A model generated the notes under the pieces. It was not told the DNA's origin, ran no database searches, and was given only the letters and a program-made list of their open reading frames with translations. Positions 34,145 to 43,510 of a stretch of DNA of 64,000 nt are shown here, piece after piece. The DNA lies in NCBI GenBank assembly GCA_965247075.1, contig CBDFGK010000002.1, positions 1,611,113 through 1,675,112 of the forward strand. Direction: 5' to 3'. The translations under genes were made by a program, and so were the position numbers. Position 1 is the first letter of the stretch. Each line of letters starts with the position of its first letter. The DNA comes from CBDFGK01 sp965247075 (GTDB lineage: Bacteria > Pseudomonadota > Gammaproteobacteria > Pseudomonadales > Halieaceae).

Positions 34145-34220
34145 TGGTGGAGCTATGCGGGATCGAACCGCAGACCTCAACACTGCCAGTGTTGCGCTCT
34201 CCCAGCTGAGCTATAGCCCC
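34145..34220 (-). tRNA. tRNA-Ala (anticodon GGC)
   Basis: The 76-nt cloverleaf reads GGGGCTATAGCTCAGCTGGG at its 5' end and TAGCTCCACCA at its 3' end. The acceptor stem pairs fully, with the G3-U70 pair that identifies alanine tRNAs. The anticodon stem CAACA/TGTTG encloses loop CTGGCAG, giving GGC. The CCA end is encoded. It follows gltX on the same strand, a common gammaproteobacterial order. Confidence 0.97.
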
Positions 34221-34289
34221 AAAAGAGGTGCGCATTCTAGGGTTGCGCCCCCACTCTGTCAACTCGTTACTCAATCAGTTGGGACACCT

Positions 34290-35774
34290 CTACCCAATCT
34301 CCCGGTAGGCCTTCTCCAGCCGTTTCATGGCTTTTTTGGATACGCCGCCCAGCACATCAATAGCGTGGCGAATCCTGGCCCGGGTCATATCCGGGCCTAA
34401 CAACACCATGGCATCAAACACCGAGATGGAAGCGGCCGAGCCCGATACGGCGATAAAAAATGGCGCCAGGAAGTCTTTCATTTTCATATCGGTGCTGTCG
34501 GCCACAGTTTTCACATCGGCAAAAATCGCATCGCGCTGCCAGTGGCGCTGGGCGTCGAGCTTCCACAGTACAAACTGTAGCGTGCGAATCAGCTCTTCGC
34601 CCTCGGCTTTCACCTCGGTAAAACTCTCGGCGGTAAGCGGCAACACACCCGACACCAGAAAACCCATCAGCGGCGCCAGGTCGCTAAGCGTTGCCATGCG
34701 TTGCCTGGCATGGGGCAGTACCGCCATCAGGTTCTTGCGATTCAGCGCCCAGTCCTGCAAGCGATCGGCCAGTTGCTCATCGCTGAGGTCTTCCCGAATC
34801 CACATGCCGTTCAGCCAATTGAGCTTTTCTACATCGAAAATCGGGCCACCCAGCGATACCCGCTGAATATCAAAATTGGCCTGCATATCGGCCAGCGAAA
34901 ACTTTTCGCTCTCATCGGGCATAGACCACCCCATACGCCCCAGGTAGTTGAGTAGCGCCTCTGGCAGATAACCCATGCGCTGATAGTAGAGAATACCGGT
35001 GGGGTTCTTGCGCTTGCTGAGCTTGCTCTTGTCGGGATTGCGCAACAGCGGCAGGTGGCACAGCACCGGCATATTCCAGCCAAAATATTCATACAGCAAC
35101 TGGTGTTTGGGCGCCGAGTTAATCCACTCCTCACCGCGCAACACGTGGGTGACCTCCATCAAATGATCATCTACCACGTTGGCGAGGTGGTAGGTGGGCA
35201 TGCCATCGGATTTCAGCAGAATCTGCGCATCCACCATGCTCCAGTTCAGCTCAATGGTGCCGCGCAGCAGGTCGTCTATGGCGCACACACCCTCTTTCTC
35301 GGGCACCATCATGCGAATCACCGCCGGCTCGCCGGCCGCTTTGCGCTTCGCAATCTCGGCCTCATCCAGAATCAGGTCGGAGGGTTTCAACGCGGTGCTA
35401 TCACCCGTCGCACGGCGCGTTTCGCGCAGCTCATTCAATTCCGCGGGGGATCGATAACAATAAAAGGCCTTGCCCTCGGCAACCAGTTGTTCGGCGTACC
35501 GGGCATACAAGTGCATACGCTCACTCTGCCGGTAGGGGCCGTAATCGCCACCCACATCCGGCCCTTCATCCCACGCTAGGCCCAACCAGCGCAAGGATTC
35601 CAGAATAGCCTGTTCCGAATCGGGCGTGCTGCGGGTTTGGTCGGTATCTTCTATGCGCAGCAGAAACTTGCCGCCGTGCGCCCTGGCAAAGCACATATTG
35701 AACAGTGCTATATAGGCGGTGCCCACATGGGGGTCACCGGTGGGCGAGGGGGCGATTCGGGTACGAACAGTCAT
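34290..35774 (-). CDS. gltX: Glutamyl-tRNA synthetase
   Basis: The 494-residue class I synthetase charges tRNA-Glu. It has the HIGH-type motif PSPTGDPHVGTA (about 9-20) and the KMSKS-type motif KLSKR (about residue 250). FLLRIEDTDQTRS and THVLRGEEWINSAPKH lie between. The C-terminal anticodon-binding region is complete. It is transcribed toward the tRNA-Ala gene. Confidence 0.97.
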   Translation of the reverse strand: MTVRTRIAPSPTGDPHVGTAYIALFNMCFARAHGGKFLLRIEDTDQTRSTPDSEQAILESLRWLGLAWDEGPDVGGDYGPYRQSERMHLYARYAEQLVAEGKAFYCYRSPAELNELRETRRATGDSTALKPSDLILDEAEIAKRKAAGEPAVIRMMVPEKEGVCAIDDLLRGTIELNWSMVDAQILLKSDGMPTYHLANVVDDHLMEVTHVLRGEEWINSAPKHQLLYEYFGWNMPVLCHLPLLRNPDKSKLSKRKNPTGILYYQRMGYLPEALLNYLGRMGWSMPDESEKFSLADMQANFDIQRVSLGGPIFDVEKLNWLNGMWIREDLSDEQLADRLQDWALNRKNLMAVLPHARQRMATLSDLAPLMGFLVSGVLPLTAESFTEVKAEGEELIRTLQFVLWKLDAQRHWQRDAIFADVKTVADSTDMKMKDFLAPFFIAVSGSAASISVFDAMVLLGPDMTRARIRHAIDVLGGVSKKAMKRLEKAYREIG

Positions 35775-35852
35775 TATCAGTCCAATCTACAAAGGCTATC
35801 GTGAGGCGCGATTATACGGGATTTGCCCACCCTTCCCCACACTATGCCCCAC

Positions 35853-35877
35853 AAAAAAGCCCACCAAAAGGCGGGCT
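35853..35877 (-). terminator. Rho-independent terminator of the RTX gene
   Basis: On the minus strand AGCCCGCC-TTTT-GGTGGGCT is followed by TTTTTT. It lies 35 bases beyond the RTX stop at 35912 and before gltX. Confidence 0.85.
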
Positions 35878-35911
35878 GCAAGGGGATAGCTCGATTGATG
35901 CTTTTACAGCA

Positions 35912-38900
35912 TCAGATCAAGATCAGGTCGACTTCGGCGATTTGGCCGGTTGAACCCAGGCCAGCCAATGTGATCATGCTGATCTCTGTAGCATCGATCG
36001 CGTCGGTATGCATATCTCCCGCCGTCACCACAAACGCAACCAGATTTTCGGCGTTTGTTGCGAACAAAACAAAATTCTTATCGGCCAAATCGCCGATGCC
36101 CTCCGGTGCATAATTTGTCAGGGCTGAAACATAGGCTATCGCTGCAGCAGTATCTGCCAATTGCGGTAGGGCGGCAGTACCATTACCAATCGCTTTATTT
36201 GCCCCGATATTGGTAATTTTTCCGCTGAGATTGTTATCCGCTGCCACATTGGTAGTCAACACCGGAAGAGCCGCTCTAACCAGAACGTCCTTGAAGGCGG
36301 TGTCTGTTCCGGCAATATTAATATCCAGGCGCAACTCATCATCATCGGCGGGGCCGATACTGTCGAAATCCACAATCATCGCGCCGAGTTCGTCCATTGA
36401 AATCGTGAATCGGTCATCACCGGTTCCACCGGTGAGCGTTTCGCCGGTTTCGGCATTACCGAGAATATCGTCGCCGGCGCCACCATCGAAGGTATCGACA
36501 CCCTCGCCCCCGGTCAGGGTATCGTTACCGTCACCACCGGTCAGGGTATCGTCTCCATCGCCGCCGGTCAGGGTATCGTTGCCATCGCCACCGGTCAGGG
36601 TGTCATCTCCATCGCCGCCGGTCAGGGTATCGTTGCCGTCACCACCGATCAGCGTGTCATCTCCATCGCCGCCGGTCAGGGTATCGTTGCCATCGCCACC
36701 GGTCAGCCTGTCATCTCCATCGTTACCGGTCAGGATGTCATCGTCCGCGCCCCCGTCGAGATCGTCATCTCCGGTACCACCGGTAAGTCTGTCATTGCCC
36801 GCACCACCCGTGACGGTATATTTCCCTGTGTGTGCATCGCCGAGATTAATGGTGTCGGCACCTTTGCCGCCGCGTATGGTAATAGCGCCAGTAGCAATCG
36901 TTTTGTCCCTGCCGTTGAAAGTATCGTTACCGTCACCGAGGTTATAGGTGAATGTACGCGTGATTTTCAATACATCGCCGTCCTGCTCCGTTACCACATT
37001 GTTGGCTGCTGAACCGGTGACGGTCACTGCCGCCACAGTCGCATCATAGACAACGTTGGCAAGGTTCAGACTGGCGGCGCCCAGCACGAAGGTCATGCTG
37101 GTCGCAGCACCCATGCCCCATGTATCGAAGTAGTTCAATACGGTCTGGTCCAACTTGACGACAGGTTTAGCAGCAGTGAAGGTAATATCATCAAATGCGG
37201 TCATCGAGCTACCGGTCAGATTAACCTCGTTTGCACCGGCAATGGTCAGATCGCCGCCCACACCGCTCAAGGTACTCACCCCAACAATGCCGCCACCGTT
37301 CAGGGTCAGCGCTACCTCCGTCATGTCCGAGTCCACGTCCAGTGTGGCAATATCGTAAATGAACAGGTTAACCAATTCCAGATCGCCGCCAATTTCATTC
37401 AACAGCAAGGTGCCAGTGCCGCTGCCATCCACCAGTGTCAGCCCGAAGCCCAGTTGCGCCTCTTTAATCTCAATGCTGTTGGCGGAACCAAAATCGATCT
37501 CGTACACATTCAGGCCGCCGGTAATGCGGGTCAGGTCGAGGCTACCGCTGGCCTCCAGAGCATCGCTGGCGATAGTGTTTGTCCCCACAGTTTCCATGTC
37601 GTCGCCACCAAACAAGACCGGCGTGGTATCATCCAGAATGGCATCTATTTGCGTCTGGGTAAGCACCCAAACCACGCCAGGGCCTTCAGCACCCACCAGC
37701 AGATCCCAGCCCTTCAAGGTGGTTCCGCTGAGATCATATCTGCCCGCTGAAGCTGCCGTGATAGTCCCACCCCCTTCCTTCGGACCCACCAGGTTCACAA
37801 CATCATCCAGTGTATTGGCATTCACTGTCAGGTCTACAGCGGATGTCAGAATCTCAATATCGTTAATTTCAGTACCGCTGAAATCAGCAGTAACATTGCC
37901 GACAATGATCAGCGTATCCACGGCGCTGGAGCCGGTAATCAAGGTGAAATAATCCGGGCCGAAACCAGTGTTTGATAATGCGCCAAGCAGGCTCAGCGAG
38001 ACCGCTGATTCCCCCTCAAGGTTGCTCAACAACAGGCTTTCAACATTGATGTCTTTGTTGTCTTTGCCCGGCGCTATTTCCGTCAGGTCTATCGTCTCGC
38101 CGGTGAACTCAATAATATCCGTACCTGTCTGTCCGTCTACGGTTTCACCTGCCAGACCATCCTCATTTTCATAGACAAAGGTGTCGGCGCCGGCGCCACC
38201 GCGCAGGGTGTCAAGGCCATCGCCACCATCGAAGCGCTCATCCGCATCACTGCCGTGAATATTATCGCTTTCATCACTGCCGATAATTGACTCAATGCCG
38301 GTCAGAGTGCCGCTGATATCGGACATGCCATCGCCATCAGTATCCGCCTGGAAGGTACCGTCCAGAGTCACGGTGTAAACACCATCAGCATCGGAGAAGT
38401 CCACCGTATCCACACCGGCGCCACCCCGCAACTTCGCCTCAAAATACTCTTCCATTATGAAGACGTCATCGTGACCCGACCCGGTGACGGAAAACTCGGT
38501 CTCGGAATCATCGCCATCCAGGGTGACGGTAACCCCCACACTAAAGGCGCTGTAATCTGCGGTAGGAGTGTCATCGGTCAGCGTGAAGAAGCCGTTCAGT
38601 TCATCCACCCGGTCGGGAATGGCCGCCTTAGCGGCAAGAACCGACGCCGATGTGTCTTCCACAGTGGCCAGGAGAGACTGGGCGGCGGGAATATTCGTTG
38701 CCGTGTAAGGCGCATTCTCGGCCTCTATTTTCGCCGTGAAAGCATTGGCCACCTCTATTTTGTTATCCAGCGCTACCCGGTCTTCATTCTGTGCGCCGTT
38801 GGCAATATCAAGTGCAATAGAAGCCAGCGAGGCCGCGCCGCTATCGAGCAGACCGGAATAAAAATCCAGGCCTTCCTGCTCGGCATCGCGGTTAAACATA

Positions 38901-39121
38901 AACCGGTAGAGCCGGTTGATCAGATCCTGGTTGGTGGAATTTGCAGCGCGAATGACCAGGAATTCCGGTGAGTCGCCAAAAGCACTCAGCGCCTGGTCTA
39001 CATCACTGGTATCGGTGAAGTGATCAGTCCAAAATGCCAGTCCGCCGGGGTCGGCCGGACGTCCGTAGTAAGACACATATAACTGTTGCGCCTTGTCGAC
39101 AATTTCTTGATTGGTAGCCAT
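35912..39121 (-). CDS. Large secreted RTX calcium-binding protein with N-terminal DUF4214
   Basis: The 1069 residues begin with a DUF4214 region (about 8-130: AQQLYVSYYGRPADPGGLAFW ... RFMFNRDAEQEGLDFYSGLL). A few nonapeptides occur near 275-310 (GGDGLDTLRGGAGADTF). A long beta-rich stretch (about 310-760) is followed by a dense RTX block (about 785-930) of alternating GGDGNDTLT and GGDGDDTLT units. The C-terminal tail lacks cysteine and fits a type I secretion signal. Such proteins form surface layers or act as adhesins; calcium folds the nonapeptides after export. No type I exporter genes are adjacent, so secretion must use one encoded elsewhere. Confidence 0.88.
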   Translation of the reverse strand: MATNQEIVDKAQQLYVSYYGRPADPGGLAFWTDHFTDTSDVDQALSAFGDSPEFLVIRAANSTNQDLINRLYRFMFNRDAEQEGLDFYSGLLDSGAASLASIALDIANGAQNEDRVALDNKIEVANAFTAKIEAENAPYTATNIPAAQSLLATVEDTSASVLAAKAAIPDRVDELNGFFTLTDDTPTADYSAFSVGVTVTLDGDDSETEFSVTGSGHDDVFIMEEYFEAKLRGGAGVDTVDFSDADGVYTVTLDGTFQADTDGDGMSDISGTLTGIESIIGSDESDNIHGSDADERFDGGDGLDTLRGGAGADTFVYENEDGLAGETVDGQTGTDIIEFTGETIDLTEIAPGKDNKDINVESLLLSNLEGESAVSLSLLGALSNTGFGPDYFTLITGSSAVDTLIIVGNVTADFSGTEINDIEILTSAVDLTVNANTLDDVVNLVGPKEGGGTITAASAGRYDLSGTTLKGWDLLVGAEGPGVVWVLTQTQIDAILDDTTPVLFGGDDMETVGTNTIASDALEASGSLDLTRITGGLNVYEIDFGSANSIEIKEAQLGFGLTLVDGSGTGTLLLNEIGGDLELVNLFIYDIATLDVDSDMTEVALTLNGGGIVGVSTLSGVGGDLTIAGANEVNLTGSSMTAFDDITFTAAKPVVKLDQTVLNYFDTWGMGAATSMTFVLGAASLNLANVVYDATVAAVTVTGSAANNVVTEQDGDVLKITRTFTYNLGDGNDTFNGRDKTIATGAITIRGGKGADTINLGDAHTGKYTVTGGAGNDRLTGGTGDDDLDGGADDDILTGNDGDDRLTGGDGNDTLTGGDGDDTLIGGDGNDTLTGGDGDDTLTGGDGNDTLTGGDGDDTLTGGDGNDTLTGGEGVDTFDGGAGDDILGNAETGETLTGGTGDDRFTISMDELGAMIVDFDSIGPADDDELRLDINIAGTDTAFKDVLVRAALPVLTTNVAADNNLSGKITNIGANKAIGNGTAALPQLADTAAAIAYVSALTNYAPEGIGDLADKNFVLFATNAENLVAFVVTAGDMHTDAIDATEISMITLAGLGSTGQIAEVDLILI
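36490..36750. repeat. 27/54-bp tandem repeats in the RTX gene
   Basis: Nonapeptide codons are repeated almost identically in 27-bp units. Alternating NDTL and DDTL units make a 54-bp higher-order period. The uniform codons suggest recent slippage or gene conversion. Confidence 0.85.
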
Positions 39122-39364
39122 GGTCGATCTCCGTTTCGGTCTGAATTTTTATCTATATTTCAGGGCTTTAGTGCTTATTGTTAAAATCGTTTCTCAAGAG
39201 TGTTTGAATATAACTCTCTATTTTGACGGAAACAAGCCCCCTATTATTCCGCTTTTTTGGCAATTTTTCCACTTTTTGCGCCTTCCGGGGCACCCTAAAC
39301 GCTGGCTGTGGGCTAAAATAACCGCTCTTTGGTAGCGACCGCCTGACAAACAACCAGTATCCAT

Positions 39365-40354
39365 ATGCCTGTAAACCACCGCTTCTGTATTGCGCCGATG
39401 ATGGACTGGAGTAATCACTACTGCAGGTTTTTCTGGCGTCTGCTGACACGCAACGCCCTGCTGTATACAGAGATGGTGACCGCGGGTGCGCTGATACATG
39501 GTGACAGGGAGCGGTTCCTGCACTACAACGCAGCGGAACATCCGGTGGCTCTGCAATTGGGCGGCAGTAACCCTGTAGACCTTGCGCTGTGCGCCCGCTG
39601 GGCAGAGGAATGGGGCTACGATGAGGTAAATCTCAATTGTGGCTGCCCCTCAGACCGTGTGCAATCCGGCATGTTTGGCGCCTGCCTGATGGCCCAGCCG
39701 CAGTTGGTAGCTGACGGGGTAGCGGCCATGATCGATGCCTGCGGCATACCGGTAACCGTCAAGCACCGTATTGGTATTGACGACATGGAATGCTACGAAG
39801 AGATGCGTAACTTTGTCGATATTGTCGCCGCCGCCGGTTGCACAACCTTTATCGTGCATGCTCGCAAGGCCCGGTTACAGGGCTTGAGCCCCAAACAGAA
39901 CCGTGAGATACCGCCGTTGCAGTACGATTGGGTGTATCGCCTCAAGGAGCAGCGGCCGGCGCTGGAAATCGTACTCAATGGCGGTGTAAACTCGCTGGCG
40001 GCATCACGCGATCATCTTGCCCGTGTTGACGGCGTGATGATCGGCCGGGCGGCCTACCGGAATCCGTATATGCTGGCCGAGGTTGATCAGTCGTTGTTTG
40101 GAGCCGGCAACACCGTGTCGACACGTGACGAAGTAATTGAGCAATTGATCCCCTATATTATTGATGAGCTTCCCAAGGGTGCCAAACTGAACCACATTAC
40201 CCGCCATATGCTGGGCTTGTACCAGAGTGTACCGGGAGCCAGGCAATTTCGCCGTCACCTGAGTGAAAATGCCTACCGGGAGGATGCCGGTGTGGTGGTG
40301 TTGCAAGAGGCACTAAGCCTGGTGCACCGGCAAGCAGAGAGGCCAGCGGTATGA
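39365..40354 (+). CDS. dusA: tRNA-dihydrouridine synthase DusA
   Basis: The enzyme reduces uridines 20/20a of tRNA with FMN and NADPH. The 329-residue protein begins MPVNHRFCIAPMMDWSNHYC, the DusA type. It has the catalytic cysteine in NLNCGCPSDRVQSGMFGACLM and the FMN-binding HARKARLQGLSPKQNR and NGGVNS. Its stop overlaps the transaldolase ATG (TATGA), so the two are coupled, as in pseudomonads. Confidence 0.96.
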   Translation: MPVNHRFCIAPMMDWSNHYCRFFWRLLTRNALLYTEMVTAGALIHGDRERFLHYNAAEHPVALQLGGSNPVDLALCARWAEEWGYDEVNLNCGCPSDRVQSGMFGACLMAQPQLVADGVAAMIDACGIPVTVKHRIGIDDMECYEEMRNFVDIVAAAGCTTFIVHARKARLQGLSPKQNREIPPLQYDWVYRLKEQRPALEIVLNGGVNSLAASRDHLARVDGVMIGRAAYRNPYMLAEVDQSLFGAGNTVSTRDEVIEQLIPYIIDELPKGAKLNHITRHMLGLYQSVPGARQFRRHLSENAYREDAGVVVLQEALSLVHRQAERPAV

Positions 40355-41310
40355 GCAACAGGTTGGAACAACTTAAATCCATGACACTGGTGGTTGCAGA
40401 TACCGGTGACATTGCAGCGATAAGGCAATTTGCACCGCAAGATGCCACCACCAATCCGTCATTACTGCTAAAGGCCGCCGCCCTGCCCCATTACCAGGCA
40501 TTGATCGGGCAGGCGCGGCAGTGGGCGCAGGAACAGGGCGGCAGCAGTACAGAACAACTGGCTAACTGCAGCGACCGCCTGGCGGTGGATATTGGCCGCG
40601 AGATCCTCGACATAGTGCCGGGCCGGGTTTCCACCGAAGTCGATGCCCGGCTCTCCTTCGATACGGCCGCCACCGTTGAGCGAGCCCGCAAGCTGATAGC
40701 CATGTACGAGGCAGCCGGGCTGGAACGCCGGCGCATACTGATAAAAATCGCCTCCACCTGGGAGGGTATCCAGGCGGCACAGCTACTGGAACGCGAGGCT
40801 ATCAATTGCAACCTGACCCTGTTGTTTGGTTTTTCCCAGGCCGCTGCCTGTGCGGACGCGGGGGCCTTTTTAATCTCTCCCTTCGTCGGCCGCATCCTCG
40901 ACTGGCACAAGGCCAACACGGACCTGGACATTCAACAGCCGCAGGATGACCCCGGCGTGCAATCCGTAACGCGAATCTACAACTACTACAAGCAACACGA
41001 CTACCGGACCATTGTTATGGGAGCGAGCTTTCGCAACAGCGATGAAATTCAGGCACTGGCCGGCTGCGACCGGCTCACGATCAGCCCGGCGCTGCTGCAG
41101 GAACTGGCCGAGGACAATGACATTTTGGAGCGTCGCTTGTCCCCGGGCGCATCCGCTGAACGCGAAGATCTACTACACTTGCAAGAAAGCGAATTTCGCT
41201 ACCGGCTTAACGATGATGCGATGGCAACCGAGAAGCTGGCCGAAGGCATACGCAACTTTGTGGCCGATCAGCTCAAACTGGAACATCTCCTGGTAAACCT
41301 TGATGATTGA
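40351..41310 (+). CDS. tal: Transaldolase
   Basis: The 319-residue enzyme moves a dihydroxyacetone unit in the non-oxidative pentose phosphate pathway. DATTNPSLLLKAAALPHY (about 31-48), the Schiff-base lysine in RRILIKIASTWEGIQAA (about 131-147) and NLTLLFGFSQAAACADAGAFLISPFVGRILDWHK are diagnostic of class I TalB-type enzymes. It overlaps dusA by four bases and the TerB-like gene by eight. Confidence 0.97.
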   Translation: MSNRLEQLKSMTLVVADTGDIAAIRQFAPQDATTNPSLLLKAAALPHYQALIGQARQWAQEQGGSSTEQLANCSDRLAVDIGREILDIVPGRVSTEVDARLSFDTAATVERARKLIAMYEAAGLERRRILIKIASTWEGIQAAQLLEREAINCNLTLLFGFSQAAACADAGAFLISPFVGRILDWHKANTDLDIQQPQDDPGVQSVTRIYNYYKQHDYRTIVMGASFRNSDEIQALAGCDRLTISPALLQELAEDNDILERRLSPGASAEREDLLHLQESEFRYRLNDDAMATEKLAEGIRNFVADQLKLEHLLVNLDD

Positions 41311-41770
41311 ATCCCTGCAGGCGCTATTTACCAAACCGAGCGCCGGCAATGCCGCTGATATTGAGCATCAGCTACAATTGGCGGCCGCCGCCCTGTTGGT
41401 AGAAATGTCACGCGCCGACTACGTAGTCGACAGTGCGGAGCAGCGCACTATGACGGTAGTTTTGCATGCCGCCCTGGGGATAAGCACAGAAGAAGTTGGG
41501 GAACTGATCAAATTGGCCGGCGCGCGCGCCGATAAAGCCACTTCATTATTTGAGTTCACGCAGCTAATTAACGAGCACTACAGCAAGGCGCAAAAACTGC
41601 GGCTGATTCAATCCATGTGGCGGGTGGCGTTTGCCGATGGCGACCTGAATAAATACGAGGAGCGGCTGATCCGCCAGGTCGCCGACCTGACTCACGTATC
41701 CCATACAGATTTTTTAAGGATGAAACTGACCGCGTCCGGTTCGATTAGTCCCGCTCAAGCACCGTCATAA
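41303..41770 (+). CDS. TerB-family (DjlA-like) protein
   Basis: The 155-residue protein is a TerB/tellurite-resistance-type helical bundle: AAAALLVEMSRADYVVDSAEQRTM then LIQSMWRVAFADGDLNKYEERLIRQVADL. Its paired DxxxxxxE metal-binding-like loops (ADYVVDSAE and ADGDLNKYEE) are typical. Function is unknown despite the name. The ATG at 41303 overlaps the tal stop; a TTG just before it is less likely. The end overlaps the convergent STAS gene by 26 bases. Confidence 0.85.
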   Translation: MIESLQALFTKPSAGNAADIEHQLQLAAAALLVEMSRADYVVDSAEQRTMTVVLHAALGISTEEVGELIKLAGARADKATSLFEFTQLINEHYSKAQKLRLIQSMWRVAFADGDLNKYEERLIRQVADLTHVSHTDFLRMKLTASGSISPAQAPS

Positions 41771-42227
41771 GATCGCGAAAGCGTTCTCTGTTTGCATCGC
41801 TCAAATCCATAAGAATGCGATGCGCTTCAATGACTTTTTGCCTGGCGCTGTCCGCATCTTCATTGATTGAGGGTATCTCGCTGTTACAGTCGATGTTGCC
41901 GCATGCCTCTTCACGGATATCGAATAGCTTGTTGAAGGCCATACTGCCCAGCAACCGATTAATACCTGAATTGCTCGAATAGATAGCCGGACGCAGCCCG
42001 TATTGCCTGCGAACCCGCAAGGCCAGCTTGGCCAACAGCCCCAGCGTGGTACTGTCTAAGCCCTCAGCCTCACAGAGATCTACCAGCACACTTTCAAAAT
42101 CGGGATTCTCAAACATGTGTTCAAAATAATCATCAATAGCGGTGCAGAGATCTACCCGCACGTCGCCGACCAGCTTTAATGCGTACGCACCATCGTGCTC
42201 AGCCGCCAGGATACGACCCTTGCGCAC
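41745..42227 (-). CDS. STAS-domain anti-sigma factor antagonist (RssC-like)
   Basis: The 160-residue protein has a STAS fold (about 10-105): YALKLVGDVRVDLCTAIDDYFEHMF, then SVLVDLCEAEGLDSTTLGLLAKLALRV with the phosphorylatable-type serine in GLDST. A C-terminal helical extension follows. The GTG at 42227, one base after the phosphatase stop, is the likely start. In Pseudomonas the RssB/RssC pair uses partner switching, with the phosphatase resetting the STAS protein; here the same order is kept beside mlaA. Downstream output is unknown. Confidence 0.83.
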   Translation of the reverse strand: MRKGRILAAEHDGAYALKLVGDVRVDLCTAIDDYFEHMFENPDFESVLVDLCEAEGLDSTTLGLLAKLALRVRRQYGLRPAIYSSNSGINRLLGSMAFNKLFDIREEACGNIDCNSEIPSINEDADSARQKVIEAHRILMDLSDANRERFRDLMTVLERD

Positions 42228-42228
42228 C

Positions 42229-43410
42229 TCACGCGCCCTTGATAACAAACAGGGCAGCTATATCATCCGGCGCCGCACTAACCTGGTCCAGGCCCAGGCT
42301 CAGAACAATCTGCTCCGGCGATTCACAGCTATGGGAGAACACCTCCAAAAAGTACTTCTCTTTTTCAACCAGGTTGTCTGGCGGCAATATTTCCAGGATA
42401 CCATCGGTGAACAGGGCCAGCATAAACTGCGCGGGGAGTAGCAGTTGATGCTCCCGGTACTCCGCATCCTCCATGATGCCGACCGCCGTTCCCTCGCCAG
42501 GCAAATACGCCGCACCTCCATTGGTCACCAGCACCGGCAGTGGCAAATGGCCGGCAATGCTATAGCGTAAGCTATTTTCCTGCAGGTCGATCACCCCCAG
42601 GATTACTGTCGAAAACTTGCCGATACCCAATTCCAGCAAATCGCGGTTGGCGCGCTGTAACATGGCCACTGGCCGCAGAATCATCGGATCATCCCGGTGG
42701 ATGTAATCCGAGCGTTTGCGCGCAAACAGGTGTTTTAGCATCACCGTGACAAATGCAGAGGAGGAGCCATGCCCAGAGACATCCGCGATGACAAATACCG
42801 CGTGACCTTCCCCAACCCGAAAATAGTCTGTGTAATCGCCGCTCAGATAGAGAGAGGGGATAACGGAATGACTAAAAACGTAACGTTCGATCAGCATGGG
42901 CGACTCTGGCAGCATACGCATCTGCACATGGCGCCCAGCCTGTTGATCCTGCTCCAACACCTGTACAGTGCCGCGCAGCTCTGCGTTGGCACCCTCCAAC
43001 TGCTTGCGATAAGCCACATTCTCGCGCCGCAGAGCGCTTTGGCGCGCGCAGCGATCCACCGAGGAGAGCAGGGCGTCCCAGTCATCCAGAGGTTTCAGGA
43101 AGAAGTCGCTAAAGCCCAAGCGCAGCGCGGTCAAAACATCGACCACGTCACCCTGAGAAGACAGCATGATCGCAGATATTTCCAACTGCCGTTCAGTCAG
43201 CATCTCAAAGACGGCATTCCAGTCAATGCCAGGCATATCGATATCGCAAAGCACCACATCAACATCATCGTCGATATCAACATCGAGCACTGGGTCCACT
43301 GCCGCGACAATCTCAACGTAGAACCCCCGCTCCGCCAACCTGTCGGCAAGAGCGTCAGCAGTTGTCGGGTCATTTTCAAGCAGCAGGACTTTCCCGCTTT
43401 GCTCTGGCAT
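42229..43410 (-). CDS. Response regulator with PP2C/SpoIIE phosphatase domain (RssB-like)
   Basis: The 393-residue protein has a receiver domain (about 6-120) with LLENDP and phospho-acceptor D56 in CDIDMPG. A coiled linker (about 125-165) leads to a SpoIIE-type phosphatase (about 185-392) with SGDYTDYFRVGEGHAVFVIADVSGHGSSSAF and ALFTDGILE metal sites. It should dephosphorylate the neighbouring STAS protein in response to a histidine kinase not seen here. The gene order (mlaA, phosphatase, STAS) matches pseudomonads. Confidence 0.9.
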   Translation of the reverse strand: MPEQSGKVLLLENDPTTADALADRLAERGFYVEIVAAVDPVLDVDIDDDVDVVLCDIDMPGIDWNAVFEMLTERQLEISAIMLSSQGDVVDVLTALRLGFSDFFLKPLDDWDALLSSVDRCARQSALRRENVAYRKQLEGANAELRGTVQVLEQDQQAGRHVQMRMLPESPMLIERYVFSHSVIPSLYLSGDYTDYFRVGEGHAVFVIADVSGHGSSSAFVTVMLKHLFARKRSDYIHRDDPMILRPVAMLQRANRDLLELGIGKFSTVILGVIDLQENSLRYSIAGHLPLPVLVTNGGAAYLPGEGTAVGIMEDAEYREHQLLLPAQFMLALFTDGILEILPPDNLVEKEKYFLEVFSHSCESPEQIVLSLGLDQVSAAPDDIAALFVIKGA

Positions 43411-43510
43411 GGATGTTCATTCCTGGTCAATCGCGGCACACTACTCCCCTGGTACAGGAGCTGCAAGCAAGGGCTGTGGAATCTGCCAAGGATTTCACAA
43501 ATTGACGGCT

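Noticed and set aside
34145..34220. tRNA-Ala as a proven integration site
   Set aside because: No duplicate of the tRNA 3' end and no integrase is visible in the window; kept only as a possibility.
36490..36750. Regular repeats resembling a CRISPR array
   Set aside because: There are no unique spacers, and the repeats are in frame and encode RTX nonapeptides; no cas genes are present.
36210..36947. Long plus-strand Pro/Ser-rich frame opposite the RTX gene
   Set aside because: It mirrors the GGDGNDTL repeats; no start signals or family similarity.
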